From assembly GCA_963995505.1 (NCBI GenBank), contig OZ023183.1:19092671-19156670 (forward strand): a stretch of 64,000 nt of DNA, in the 5' to 3' direction. Source of the DNA: Hypericum androsaemum. Taxonomy: Eukaryota > Streptophyta > Magnoliopsida > Malpighiales > Hypericaceae. Below the pieces are notes generated by a model that made no database searches, was not told where the DNA came from, and saw nothing but the letters and a program-made list of their open reading frames with translations. The position numbers were made by a program, and so were the translations under genes. Every line of letters starts with the position of its first letter. Position 1 is the stretch's first letter. Shown here one piece after another: positions 43,393 to 55,200 of this stretch.

Positions 43393-44268
43393 TTGAAGAA
43401 CAGTAATGGATCAGCTAATGACATGTCCTTGCTGTATTTCCCGCATCCCTCGGATAACCCAGGGCAGGTCAACGTGAGCGAATTGCTCAACAAAAGGAAC
43501 TATGCCGACTGGGTTGGTGAGATGACCAATTTCCTTTTGGCAAAAAATAAACTAGGGTTTGTCGACGGAACGATAAACAAACTGGAGGCAACTGTTGCGG
43601 ATTACAACACCTGGCTGCGTTGTGATTCTATGGTCAAAGGTTGGTTGGCCATCTCTATCGACAAAGAGATTCGAGGAAGTGTCCGCTATGCAAAGACAGT
43701 ACGAGAAGTATGGGCGGACCTCAAGGAAAGATTTGGGAAAAGTAGTGCACTAAGAGCCTATGATTTATGGCGATCAGTATTCCTGCTACATCAAGACAAG
43801 ATGTCCATCACCGCGTACTTCTCGAAATTGAAGTCCCTCTGGGATGAGATGGAGGCTATCTCACTAATGGCCACATGCATGTATGATGCAAAACGTCAGT
43901 ATGCAGCTGCACAAGACCAGGAACAACTATATGTTTTTCTCATGGGACTGGATGAAATATATGGTACGGTGAAATCTCAAATTTTGAGCACCAAGCCACC
44001 ACCGACCCTTGGCAAGGCATACCACCTGATCCTCGAAAATGAGCAAAGTCGAATTATCACGGCAGTACGACAACCAATCATTGAAGCAGCAGCATTTCAG
44101 ATTGGAAGCTCCAAGCAGTTCGATGGTGATTTCGGGCAACGGAAAGCTGGGAAGAAAGAAAAATTAAGGTGCAATCATTGCCAGAAAATAGGACATGTGA
44201 AAGAGCAATGTCTCGAACTTGTAGGTTACCCAGAATGGTGGAAAGGAGAAGAAGGAGGCAAGAAGTAA
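43393..44268 (+). CDS. Copia GAG, open
   Basis: 291 aa, MKNSNGSANDMSLLYFPHPS. It includes the LNKRNYADWVGEM region, FLMGLDEIYGTVKSQIL, and a zinc knuckle CNHCQKIGHVKEQC near the end. It stops at TAA 44266-44268, in the same frame as the protease that follows, so the stop interrupts the polyprotein. Confidence 0.85.
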   Translation: MKNSNGSANDMSLLYFPHPSDNPGQVNVSELLNKRNYADWVGEMTNFLLAKNKLGFVDGTINKLEATVADYNTWLRCDSMVKGWLAISIDKEIRGSVRYAKTVREVWADLKERFGKSSALRAYDLWRSVFLLHQDKMSITAYFSKLKSLWDEMEAISLMATCMYDAKRQYAAAQDQEQLYVFLMGLDEIYGTVKSQILSTKPPPTLGKAYHLILENEQSRIITAVRQPIIEAAAFQIGSSKQFDGDFGQRKAGKKEKLRCNHCQKIGHVKEQCLELVGYPEWWKGEEGGKK

Positions 44269-47200
44269 TGAACTGCGCCAGCCACGATGTGCAGGCAGCA
44301 ATCCCGTGTCGTACAAGTGGAAATGAGTCCAATACCAGGGCTGAGCATAGACCAATACGCAAGGCTGCTTGAAGTATTGAAGCAAGGGGGAGATGATGCT
44401 GTGCGCAAATCGCGTGATACGGATGTTGAAGTACATATGGCTGGTATGAATTTGGGACAACGCTCCTGGATCATTGATTCAGGAGCAACGAAACACATAA
44501 CTTGTGATTCAAGTTTTTTTGTAGGCTTAGAGACGAACAAAAAATATGCCTTTGAAATTACCAACTGGCAATGACATCCCAGTAGAGGGGATCAGAGATA
44601 TTAAACTCCTGAATGGAATCATTCTGAAGGATGTCTTATACATCCATACTTTCTGATGCAATCTTATATCAATTCATATATTGACTAAAGACTTGAGTTG
44701 TTCATTAACCTTTAATGCAGATGTTTGTGTACTGCAAGACCTAGCTTCGAGGACTCTGATTAGAGTGGGTAGACACCAAGGTGGTCTGTACCTATTGGAG
44801 CCTGTTTTGAAAGCGAGGGTGGTAATGCATGTCGACAAAGAAGGTGGTCTGTACCTTGGGCATCCATCAGTCAAAAATTAGGTTATTTACAGCACTTATG
44901 TACAGATATTCAGTTGGACCAGAAACTTCTTTGTGATGCTTGTTTACGGGTAAAACAGATTAGACCTTCCTTTCCGAATAGTGACATGAAAACTAATTCC
45001 TGCTTTGCTTTGGTTCATTGTGGTATATGGGGCCCTTATAAGACTGCATCGCTCTTCGGGGTACGATATTTTTTCACTATAGTAGATGACTACAGTCGTG
45101 GCGTCTGGGTCTATCTCATGCATCACAAGTCTGAGGTTGCTCAATATTTGGTCATGTTTTATCATATGATTGAGACACAATTTGGTAAGAAGGTATAGCA
45201 AGATAGAATTGACAATGGAGTAGAATTTTAATCTACTGCTATGATGACATTTTACAGGGACAAATGAATTTTATTACAGACATCCTATCCTTATACACCA
45301 CAGCAAAATGGTGTGGTCGAGCGTAAGCATCGTTATATCTTGGAGACTGCTCGTGTATTACTTTTTCATTCGGGGATGCCAACTTATTTTTGGGGCGAAA
45401 GTGTGTTAACAGCAGTACTCCTGATTAATCGCCTGCCTACGCGTGCTGTTAACAACAAAATGCCTTATGAGACGCTCTTTGGTAAGAGGCCGAACTATAG
45501 TTATTTGCGGTCTTTTGGATGCCTCGTATATGCACATGTTCCAAGTCCTCTTAGAGAAAAGTTTCAAGCAAAAAGTCACAAGTGTGTATTTGTTGGTCAA
45601 AAAGGGTATTACATTTTTTATCTGGAAGATAGGCACATTTGACACAAACGAGATGTCACCTTCGTAGAACGTGTGCATCCTTTCAAGAAGGTGGTTAATG
45701 GTGAAACGGAGCACCTAAAATCTGTCCTCATTGGCCATCAAGATAACGGTTTTGAACTTGAATTGGAAACTGAGCTGGTGATGGATTGTGTTGAAAGAGA
45801 TAATCACCCGGTCATCGGAGATAATGATCCGGCTCCTACCAAAAATGTTGTTGGACAACCAGCAAACACAGTAGAGCCTGGTCCAGTTGAGAACGTGGCC
45901 GAGGGTCAGATTATTCGTGCTCCACGTTGCAGCTCGCGATCAAAATAAGCACCTCGCAGATTTGAAGATTACGATACATGCATACCACCCTCCATCGACC
46001 ACCCACGGCCTACCGCTCCTTCTGGGAACTCGGTGATATATCCTCTTACACATTTCATTTCGTACTCAAAGTTTTCTGACACTCATAAGATTTTTCTTGC
46101 TACCATTACACACTGTGATGAGCCGAAGACTTATTTTTAGCCAGTCAATAGCGAGGAATGGAGGAAGGTGATGACACTTGAAATACAAGCTATTGAAGCA
46201 AATAGCACGTGGACACTCGAGCCTTTGCCTCCTGGCAAAATGGCAATTGATTCCAAGTGGGTGTACAAGATTAAGTACAAGCCCAATAGAGAAATTGAAC
46301 AATATAAGGAGCGCCTAGTTTCCAAAGGGTACACTCAAATTGAGGGTATTGACTTTCACGATACATTCGCACCAGTGGCAAAGCTAGTAACTGTCTGATG
46401 CCTCCTCACAGTAGCAGTCAGAAATTGGTGATTTATCACACAACTGGACGTCAACAATGCCTTTTTGCATGGTGATCTTGATGAAGCTATATACATGAAG
46501 CTGCCTCTTGGATATTCCTCCACCTATCACACGCGTGTGTGCCGATTGAGAAAAATCACTTTATAGACTTCGCCAAGCATCACGTAACTAGTATTATAAG
46601 TTCACTCAGGCACTCACTTATATTGGCTTCGTTCAATGTCACTCTGACATATCATTGTTCAGATTCCTTGGAGATCGCATCGCTGTTTTTGCATTGATCT
46701 ATGTAGATGATGTGATATTTGCTGGCAATTCAAAGGAAAAAATAAAGGAGGTCACTACATACTTAGATGTCAAGTTCGAAATTAAGGATTTGAGAGCCCT
46801 AAAGTATTTTTTGGGCATTGAGGCAGCCTGCTCTGCTGATGGGCTCATTTTGAGTCAAAGAAAATATACATTTGATATCCTCAAGGATAGCAAGAAACTC
46901 GGAGGTTGTCCCGCAGCTTTTTCCATAGAGCAAGATCACCATTTGACAATGACCGAGACCAGTGAGCCAGTTGATGGAAGTCATTATCGTCGATTGATAG
47001 CATCTTCTCTATCTAACAGTCACGCGTCCAGACATTACTTATGTGGTGAGCATTCTAAGTCAGTCTGTTACCAATCCTCAACAAGTCCATGTTGATGCAG
47101 CTGATCACATACTTCACTATCTCAAGCAATCACCTGGTCAAGGTATTTTCTTACCCTCGGTCAGACGTCCAGTTCTCATAGCATACTGCGACGCAGACTG

Positions 47201-47600
47201 GGGTGGTTGTCCGATGATCCGTCGTTCTAGGACGGGCTATTTTGTGCTATTTGGTGGTTCACCAGTTTTTAGGCGTACCAAGAAGCAATCTGTTGTTGCC
47301 AGGTCCTCAGCCGAAGCAAAATACAGAGCCATGGAGGATGCTGTTAGTGAACTCATTTGGTTACGATGGTTGTTTCGCGAGCTGCAAGCACCACAAACAG
47401 GGCCATCGGCATTTTTCTATGACAATCAAGTTCCTCTGTACATTGCCGCCAATCCGGTCTATCATGAGAGGACTAAACATGTTAAAATGGAGTGTTATTT
47501 TATCCAGGAATGAGTCTTGTCCAAGGAAATAGCACCACGAAAGATTGCTAGTGCCACTCAACTGGCGGATATTTTAACTAAAGCACTTGGACGTCAGCAT
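44269..47600 (+). pseudogene. Copia pol, broken into several frames
   Basis: Protease WIIDSGATKHITCD (about 44466), then a frameshift near 44550. Pre-integrase and integrase core lie in 44681-45198 (VHCGIWGPYKTASL, FTIVDDYSRGVWVY), with integrase C-terminal motifs in 45313-45642 (VVERKHRYILETA). RT starts in 46168-46398 ([20 protein letters not shown]), runs through a damaged stretch to YVDDVIF near 46700, and RNase H is at 47043-47513 (YCDADWGGCPMIRRSRTGY). The breaks include stops at 44574, 44881, 45198, 45642 and 46398. Confidence 0.9.
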
Positions 47601-47661
47601 TTTCATGATCTTCTTGGCAAGTTGGGTATTACAAATCTCCATGCGCCAACTTGAGGGGGAG

Positions 47662-47854
47662 TGTTGGAGATTGAGTTTGTTATGTTTTCCTTATCGGTAT
47701 AGAATATGCCTTAGTTAGGCACGATATGTTTTCCTTTGGTAGATTACGATTTTCCTTCCTATTTACAAGGAAGCTTGCATAGCAAGATAGGTCTCTGTAA
47801 GGCTATTTATGCCATCCCTTTCCATTGAATAAAGCAAGCGGCTAGATTTTTTCA
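47662..47854 (+). repeat. 3' LTR
   Basis: 193 bp, followed by the CTTTT target duplication. Confidence 0.93.
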
Positions 47855-48177
47855 CTTTTGGTAGTGCACTCGTACATATTTGACGTAGCTTTTTGATAGG
47901 TAATATGATTAATAACAGTATTCCACAACCGTCATGAAAAGACAAAGTTCGGGTAAAGGAGCAAACACCATCTTTAAGCCACCCGGAGTGCAGGTTGGAG
48001 GCCAACCCCTCCGGCCACAAGAATCTGTAATTGGACCGATTATGGTCGGAACAAGCCGAGTCTGCCAGTAATCGGCCACATCCTGCTAAACATGAGAAGC
48101 ACGAGGTCGTCGAGAGAGAAACGAACGCCATGACATTCTTTTGATATGTAGAATTTTATCAATGATACTGTTATGTA

Positions 48178-48900
48178 TAGGAATAACTATTGGTAGTGTA
48201 AGGTGTTGATAGGACCCTACCATATCTTAGTTTTTTTAGTTGGACTCATACCCTACCCTCGACCCTACAAATTTTTTATTGTTGGATTCATACCCTACCC
48301 TCCTGGAGACCCAGGGTCTACAGGGTCTGCAAGGTTCCGACCTTTTAACGTTCTATTTTTTTATAATTTTTAATCAAAAATTAATTTATATATATATTTT
48401 TAATAAATTCAAGACATCTACTATATTACACATCAACATTCAATAGAAAATTAATAAAACATCAAATTTTGCAATTTAATTTCAATAGTACAAAATTTTT
48501 CCTATCGAGTTTGAAGTACATAAATAATTCAACAATAAAAAATATAGAATCTCGGCTTCTAGTGATCCATCATTTACGACATCTTTTAAGCTGGTTGTGT
48601 AATAACATAATAAATATGTTAAAGTTAACCATAAAGTATATTATATATATATATATTATTAATAAGATCTAACTATGGTCTAATTATGGTAGAATCTAAA
48701 GTAGGGTAAAAATATAAGAGTAGGATCTGACTCATAGGGTCTAACTATAAATTCATACCATACCCTAGATCTTACTTCGAAACATGGATACATACCCATA
48801 TCATATCCTACCCTAGACGTAGTCAAAGTCAACATATCCTAGACCTATAGAGTAAGGGTAGGGTATGACCCACAGGGTATGAGTACTTCTGCCATGCCTA
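48178..48900. mobile_element. hAT-like MITE, copy 2
   Basis: The ends TAGGAATAAC and TTCTGCCATGCCTA match the family at 62835. The flanks GTTATGTA (48170-48177) and ATTATGTA (48901-48908) match at 7 of 8 bases. The ends carry repeated ATACCCTACCCT and CCTAGACC motifs in opposite orientations, and the middle is AT-rich. Confidence 0.85.
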
Positions 48901-48929
48901 ATTATGTATCTGAATAACAAAATTGTTCG

Positions 48930-49640
48930 TAAAGAGATTTCAGCTGCCTGGTTATTTTCATGCCAACAGAAAAAAGTCATCATGTTAATTGCACCCATAC
49001 TCATATGATATTCAGATATTTAAAACTTAACTAATTTAAATTTGAATCAAGTAAAATTATAAAATATGGCCAAATTCTTACTATTAAGTTCAATACAATT
49101 GCTTTTCAAAACTCGAACTCCAAATATTTATTTAAATTTAAACAGTCATCAATTATCTACATATTTGACAATAAACGTGCAATAAAATGGGAGTAGCTTG
49201 AACAACACCGAAACACGAGATCAATTTTTTATAATAATTTTTAGAATCTCTATATCCATCAATTTCCTAAAAGAACTAGAAAATGAAAAAAAGGAAACTA
49301 TCTAGAAAAAGTCTGGACTGGCATTGGCTGATTCATACAAGTCTAAAAAGGGCTTTAGTTCTGTCAACGTCCCTCGTTGTGCGTAATTTATCCTCTAGCT
49401 GTCCAATTACAAGCAAGTAGCAATCTCTTTCGATGTGAAAATTTTAAGCTTCTTCCTGTGATACTTTTTTTTTTTGAGGAAATTCTTCCTGTGAGTCAAT
49501 CCCTCCGGAAGTAAGCTTCAATACATATTAAGACAGTGTCGTGGTCCTGGAATTCAATCAATAACATGATTTTTTTTATAGATCATATAGTATCCAATAT
49601 ATTATCCAGACACCATTGCAGTGAATAAGTTAGAACATGA
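48930..49640. repeat. Flank repeat family, copy 3
   Basis: This matches 29090-29760 and 24345-24830. A small insert near 49461-49485 (T-run plus GAGGAAA) is flanked by TTCTTCCTGTGA on both sides. Confidence 0.65.
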
Positions 49641-49725
49641 ACTCCGGATGTTTAAAGATGTATCTAGATGATTTACGGAGAATTAGCCTCTCTCGATGTA
49701 CTCGTGAAGTTAGTGATGATTTAAT

Positions 49726-49965
49726 TTGCAGGGATCAGATTTAGCGGTATCAAAGTCAAGGCAGGTCACTATGACCTTGCTGAGGTACTTTTTCCCTCTT
49801 GTGGGATTTCCCATAGAGTTTTACAGCGAGAGGATTTTGATGCAAGAGGGTTTTGATGAGGTTGGCGATCGTAACCTCGAAATAGGGGATTCCGTTACTG
49901 AGGCCTTTAGCTATCACGATGAGGAGGTACATGACCCTCTAGTTAGAAGGCTGGGCTACGGATAG
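49726..49965 (+). other. Short unrecognised ORF
   Basis: A 79-aa frame with CAG-adjacent start (GCAGGGATCAG) contains PLVGFPIEFYSERILMQEGF. The reverse strand is also open over much of it. The GC content is above its surroundings. I recognise no family; it may be a piece of a transposed gene. Confidence 0.25.
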
Positions 49966-51240
49966 GATGTTATTACTGATGTTCTTATATTTATTTTTTT
50001 CGTATTTATATAGGCCCCTGACCCCACATTTCCCACACAAAAAATTTGAACTTCAGATGACAAAAAATACTGTTGTATTTACAATGACTTAAACTTATTA
50101 ATAGAACAATGTTGTCGTTAATTGATCTAGCTATTTATATCCCATTGCTATCATCACATGGCTACTCTGTTTGACATATCAAAAGGCTTTCGGATACCCA
50201 TTATTTTCGTGTTGGTACATATTGATTGGTACATGATATTGATTCTTAGAAATTGGAACTACATGAACCAACAACCTGTTTTTTTTTACGGTCCCAACAA
50301 CCTGTTAACCTAAAGCAAAGTTCATTTTGGCCCTACCAAAAACATCGACAAACTAACTCACCGGATTGTTAAAAGCCTTCCTGCCGTTCTAATGGCCATT
50401 CTTTTATTCCCGTAAAATTTTACAATTGTCTATCCATAGATATGATTTGATAATCTTTAATGGTTACAATTTTATAAAGTAGCAATTTAAGGATGAGTCA
50501 TACATTGCTCGTTTTCTTTCTGTTAAATTTTATTAAAAAATCAATGCTCGAAGACCCCATAAAATTATTATTTTTCCCGGCGAAAGTTCGAATAGGCAAT
50601 GGCATTCATGAAAACCACATGAAGGGGGAGACTCACCATCTCTGCAACCCAATTTAATTTTGCAGTTTTTTCATGCCAAGAATAATAACTCCTCAAACAC
50701 CGATCAAGCAGTACTTGTTCAGTTATCGTCCGTGACGACGCCTGGCAAATTAAATTGCATTCGAATTAATTAACAAGCCCTCTCAATTCCATTTCGATGT
50801 TAATTGCTGCATTTATTCTTTCTGTCACTAATTTATACTCGCCCGCGTAGGTCCACTTTACCCTCAGGCCACATAAATGCTGTGGCCTCTGGATTCCGAG
50901 GGTTGTTTGATGGATATAAGGGTATTTTGGTACTTTACAATTCAATTATATGTCGTCAGATTAATATTTAATTATTATGGATTATCTCTAACAAGTATAT
51001 TTTAATGTTTTATAGAATTTAATCCACAAAAGACAAACCAATTTCGTCTTAGCAATGGGCCGGGAAAGAAATATACTGACAAAATCTTAAGAATAAAATA
51101 TGTTTAATTCTCGTGATTTGTAGAAATATACTGATCATTCCTAATTTTTGGGCTGTGGGGGCCAGGAAGAGGCTTCGGCAGCAGGGGTATATTTTATGTT
51201 TGGATTTCTAATGTATTTATGTTTGGGTTTTTTTTTCCAC
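49966..51240. other. Intergenic, nothing recognised
   Basis: AT-rich DNA with no supported ORF, repeat or element. Confidence 0.5.
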
Positions 51241-51280
51241 GGAGAGGTATTAATAACAGAGAAATTAGGGGAGCGGATTT

Positions 51281-51597
51281 GGTCCTGGAAGGCCAAATCT
51301 AACCAGGACCGTCATGTGCGATTCAATGGTTGATTTAGTTATGATTCAATAGTTGATTTAGTTATGATTCAATAGTTGATTTAGTTATGATTCAATGGTC
51401 TACTTAGTTATGATTTAATAGTCTGTTTTATCTCGTCCCGAATAAATCGGGACTATCCCAATTACGATTCAATGGTTTACTCAGTTACGATTCAATGGTT
51501 TATCCAGTTATAATTCAATAGTTTACCCAATTACGATTCAATAGTTGGTATTGGAGGACCACTCCAGCATCGTGCTTGAGTAGTCCTCCAATACCAA
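51281..51597. repeat. 24-bp minisatellite bracketed by hairpins (possible MITE)
   Basis: About nine units of GATTCAATAGTTGATTTAGT plus TAT lie at 51320-51548 in two blocks. Between the blocks GTCCCGA and TCGGGAC pair (51435-51453). On the left GGTCCTGG and CCAGGACC pair (51281-51310). On the right, 20-base arms TTGGTATTGGAGGACCACTC (51545-51564) and GAGTAGTCCTCCAATACCAA (51578-51597) pair with one mismatch. Confidence 0.88.
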
Positions 51598-52128
51598 ATC
51601 TGGTTAGGTGGGTTAACTTGCAGAAATTTCTGTTGACTTAGTCAGAATAATATTATAATGATGATCAGAAAAAATAAAAATGAAAAAAGTATATTATTAA
51701 AACCTACACCGACATATCATTACTTTTCTATAAATTGTATGGACTAAACTATATTTTATTCCAGAATTTAAATTTTCTAAAAAATGAATTAATTTTAAAC
51801 TCGAGAATTTAAATTTTCTAAACTTTGGAAATGGAATAGAAAATGTTGAGCAAGTCATTTTCTGAATATATTCTTACAATATTTGAAACTAAATACTATA
51901 AAACATTAGAGATTAAAAAAATGTCGCAGAAAGATAGAGATCCAAGCCATTAAAATTCCAAATCGAGAAATATTACAAATATTTGTTAACTCTTGAATAC
52001 TGATTCAGTTTCTTTTTCTAATACATTAAGTCACTAAACCAATCAATTATATGAATTAAAAAGAGACAATTGTCTCACTGAGTTGCAATTTACTAAATTG
52101 CCCCCACGCATCCCGGGGAAGAAAACTC

Positions 52129-52142
52129 ATATATATATAAAA
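52129..52142 (+). promoter_or_regulatory. TATA box of the kinase gene
   Basis: ATATATATATAAAA lies about 115 bases before ATG 52255, a normal spacing for a short 5' leader. Confidence 0.6.
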
Positions 52143-52254
52143 CGCACGTACATGCCAATTTATAGTTACAGACGAGCGGTAACTAAATAGGAACCAGAGA
52201 GCAAGAAAACCCTCTCAAAGCACACACACCAAATTTAATTAATTACGAGTCAGA

Positions 52255-55200
52255 ATGTTCCCCCGGGAACGCGACGACGTCGCGGCGGTGGCGGCGGGAA
52301 ACAAAGTGGTGGTGGCGGTCAAAGCGGAGAAGGAGATCTCCAAGGCCGGCCTGGCGTGGGCCCTCACGCACGTGGTCCACCCTGGCGACTCCGTCACGCT
52401 CCTCGCCGTCCACTCGAACGATTCCGACAAAGCCGGTAACCGCCTCTCGCCTCGCCTCGCCTCGCCTCGTCTTCTATTTTCTTCCCGCTTCTGTTTTATT
52501 TTTTTTTCCTCTTGGTGATAATTAACTTTGTGTTTGGTCGGACGGTCGTCGGGGGAAGGCAAGAGGTTCTGGAGCTTTCCGAGGTTGTCGGGAGACTGCA
52601 AGGGAAGCGTTGAGAGGGAGAGAGGGCGGTCGAAGAAGATGTTGCCGGATCGCGGCGGCGCCTGTGAGATCTCCGAGTCTTGTTCCCAGCTCGTGCTTCA
52701 GCTTCACGACCGGATGGAGGCAAGTTCCTTCTTTTTTAACGCAAATTTGCCCTTTCCTGCTTTGATATTTACATTTTACTGCCTTTTTGTTTGGTCTGTT
52801 TTCAATTTCGGACTTCTCCGCAGTTCATTAAGATGTTTAACATTTGCTTATTGGTTGTTGCGTCGTCGTGTTGGGAGTTTTATGTCGTCGTCGTGTATTC
52901 TTTGACTATTTCATCCTTTTTTTTCTTTTCCCGCTGAATTGAATGTTTAAATTTTAACGGTTGAGTACATCAAATTATGATTATTCTGATTTTTTTTCTT
53001 CATGTAATATGTGTATTAGGGGATATTGCAAGAACAAAAGGAAACGTTTGCTAGTTTTGGAGGTGTAGCTACAACTGGCCACCCAACAGGGGACATATTT
53101 TTACTCAAGCATGTTCGGGTTGAATTCGTGCTAACATAGGACTGACAACACATCACCTCGGTGACACATTACATAAGCGGCAAATCACAACGACGCATCA
53201 CTCCGGCGACACATCACAACGGCACATCAATTTACAAAGAGAATTATTGTGCCGTTGTGATGCGTCGTTGTTCATGTGTGCCGTTCTGATATGCCGGTGT
53301 TCATGTGTGCCGCCGGGGTGATGTATCGTCGGTCTCCATATTTTTTTAATTAGTGCTGCTGGGTTCATGTTGTCAGCACTCAATCCAACTCCAACCATGA
53401 TATTGCATGGATTGAATTGTTCCTTCTTGACCACAAGTTTCTTAAAAAAGGCCAAATACTCTCAACTCTCTAAATATGATTTCGTTCTAACTATTTGAAA
53501 TATTATTTTCACATTCCTCTAATTTGAAAAACTGTACTCTCAAATCCCTACTAACTTTTTTCTGAAATATCCTCGTTGCATCGTTTTTGGAAGGACCGGA
53601 GAAAATGACAAAACAAAATATAGATTGGTAGGAGGATAAACAAAGATCACACTAATGATTAAGTGTCCATGTTATTGGCGATTGATAGAGTTGTCAGTGT
53701 TGCGGAGATAGGCATCAAGGCGTACCGTTGCCAGATCCAAGCTAAATTAAATTCTAAGTGAGACACGATTAGAGTTTTTTTTTAATAAGTAAAAATTATA
53801 TTTTATCAAAAGTTTACCAAGGTACATCAAAAAATACAGATAATGCATATTATACAAGTGATACAAGTGATAAAAATTTTAGATTTAGTTAAAGATGTAT
53901 TGGGTTTAAGTTTCGCGAATAAAAGATATTATTAGAAGAGTCATTGTCTGAGATAGAACCGATTGTACTCAGAATCTAATTATGAGAGCTTATAAAAAAT
54001 TCCAAGACAGGGATGGCAATGGGCCAATGGCATGTGCTTTTAGTTCTGGTGGTTAGAATTCCGTTTTAAGAGTTGAGACTTAGGTGTGGGAATGCATTTA
54101 TAAGTTGGGCTTGAGCTATACGTATTTCTGGTTTTGAATAGGCGTATTATTCAACTTTGTCCTTGTTACTAAAGAAATTTAATACCAACTTAGACGGAGA
54201 TTTTAATCGTACCAACCACAGATTACGAGAGATTTCTTATCAGCATTCACCTTATTGTATTCGTACTAGTGCTTTGGCACATGATTAATAAAGACTATTG
54301 GACACTCTGTCTCGTATTCTAAAAAAAACAGATTTCAACAGAGCGGAATGATCTGGGTTGGTTCCGTTGTCTTCTCGGGATTCTTATTTCATTCTCACAT
54401 AAATTGTGGTGTATCAACAACTGTATCATAAATTGTGGTGTATCAACAACTGTATCCTACCTCGGAGAACAAATTGAAGAAAAGAATTTATAAAATAAGA
54501 GTTGAGTAGGCATCGAGTAGTTTCGACTTTTGCAGTGTCTCGATAACATAATTATGGTTCTTTTGCTAATTCTTAGGTTGGAGTGAAGGTTAAGGTGGTG
54601 TCTGGTCAAACTGACGATTCTGTGTTGGACGAAGCAAGGCGCAACGGGGTCAACTGGGTTATATTGGACAAGTAAATACACCTTTAGAAAGTACTATTTC
54701 GAATTTCGGACATGCCGATACTATGCTTCGCGTCTGTTGCTGCATCTTTAATCTGTTTTAACTTTTATTGCCGAAACAGAAAATTAAAGCAAGAACTGAG
54801 GAGTTGCATGGAGGGGCTTCGGTGCAACATTGTCTTGATGAAAGGTTCGCGCGCAGAAGTTCTGAGGCTTAATTTAGGACAATCTGATCAACTGCAAACA
54901 CCTTACTTCTCTGCTCCTTCTTCACCGGACAAAGAAGAAGAGACGTTGCGAGGACATCGGATGAAGCATTCTACGCCGGCTAGCAGCCCTGAAGTACCTT
55001 GTACTTCAAGAAGCAGCAATGCTGGCCTATACACTTACGATGCGAAGATTCCTCTTCTGCACGCACATGGCCACAATCCGCTTTACGAAGAATCCGCTAG
55101 GCATGATCGAAACAATAGTAGACGACGACCTACAGCTCGTGAATCTGAAAGGGACAAGTTAGTTACAGTATCTTCAGACCCATTGCCATCTATCAGTAAC

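Larger units (their letters stand above)
43121..47854 (+). mobile_element. Copia LTR retrotransposon with short LTRs, decayed coding region
   Basis: LTRs 43121-43313 and 47662-47854 are both 193 bp, start TGT(C/T)GGAGATTGAG and end TTCA. The 5-bp duplication CTTTT is perfect (43116-43120 and 47855-47859). PBS TGGTATCAGAGC follows the left LTR directly (43314-43325), and the purine tract TTGAGGGGGAGTG precedes the right LTR. The order GAG, protease, integrase, RT, RNase H and the motif VVARSSAEAKYRAM point to the Retrofit/Ale side of Copia. At least six frame or stop lesions make it inactive. Confidence 0.95.
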
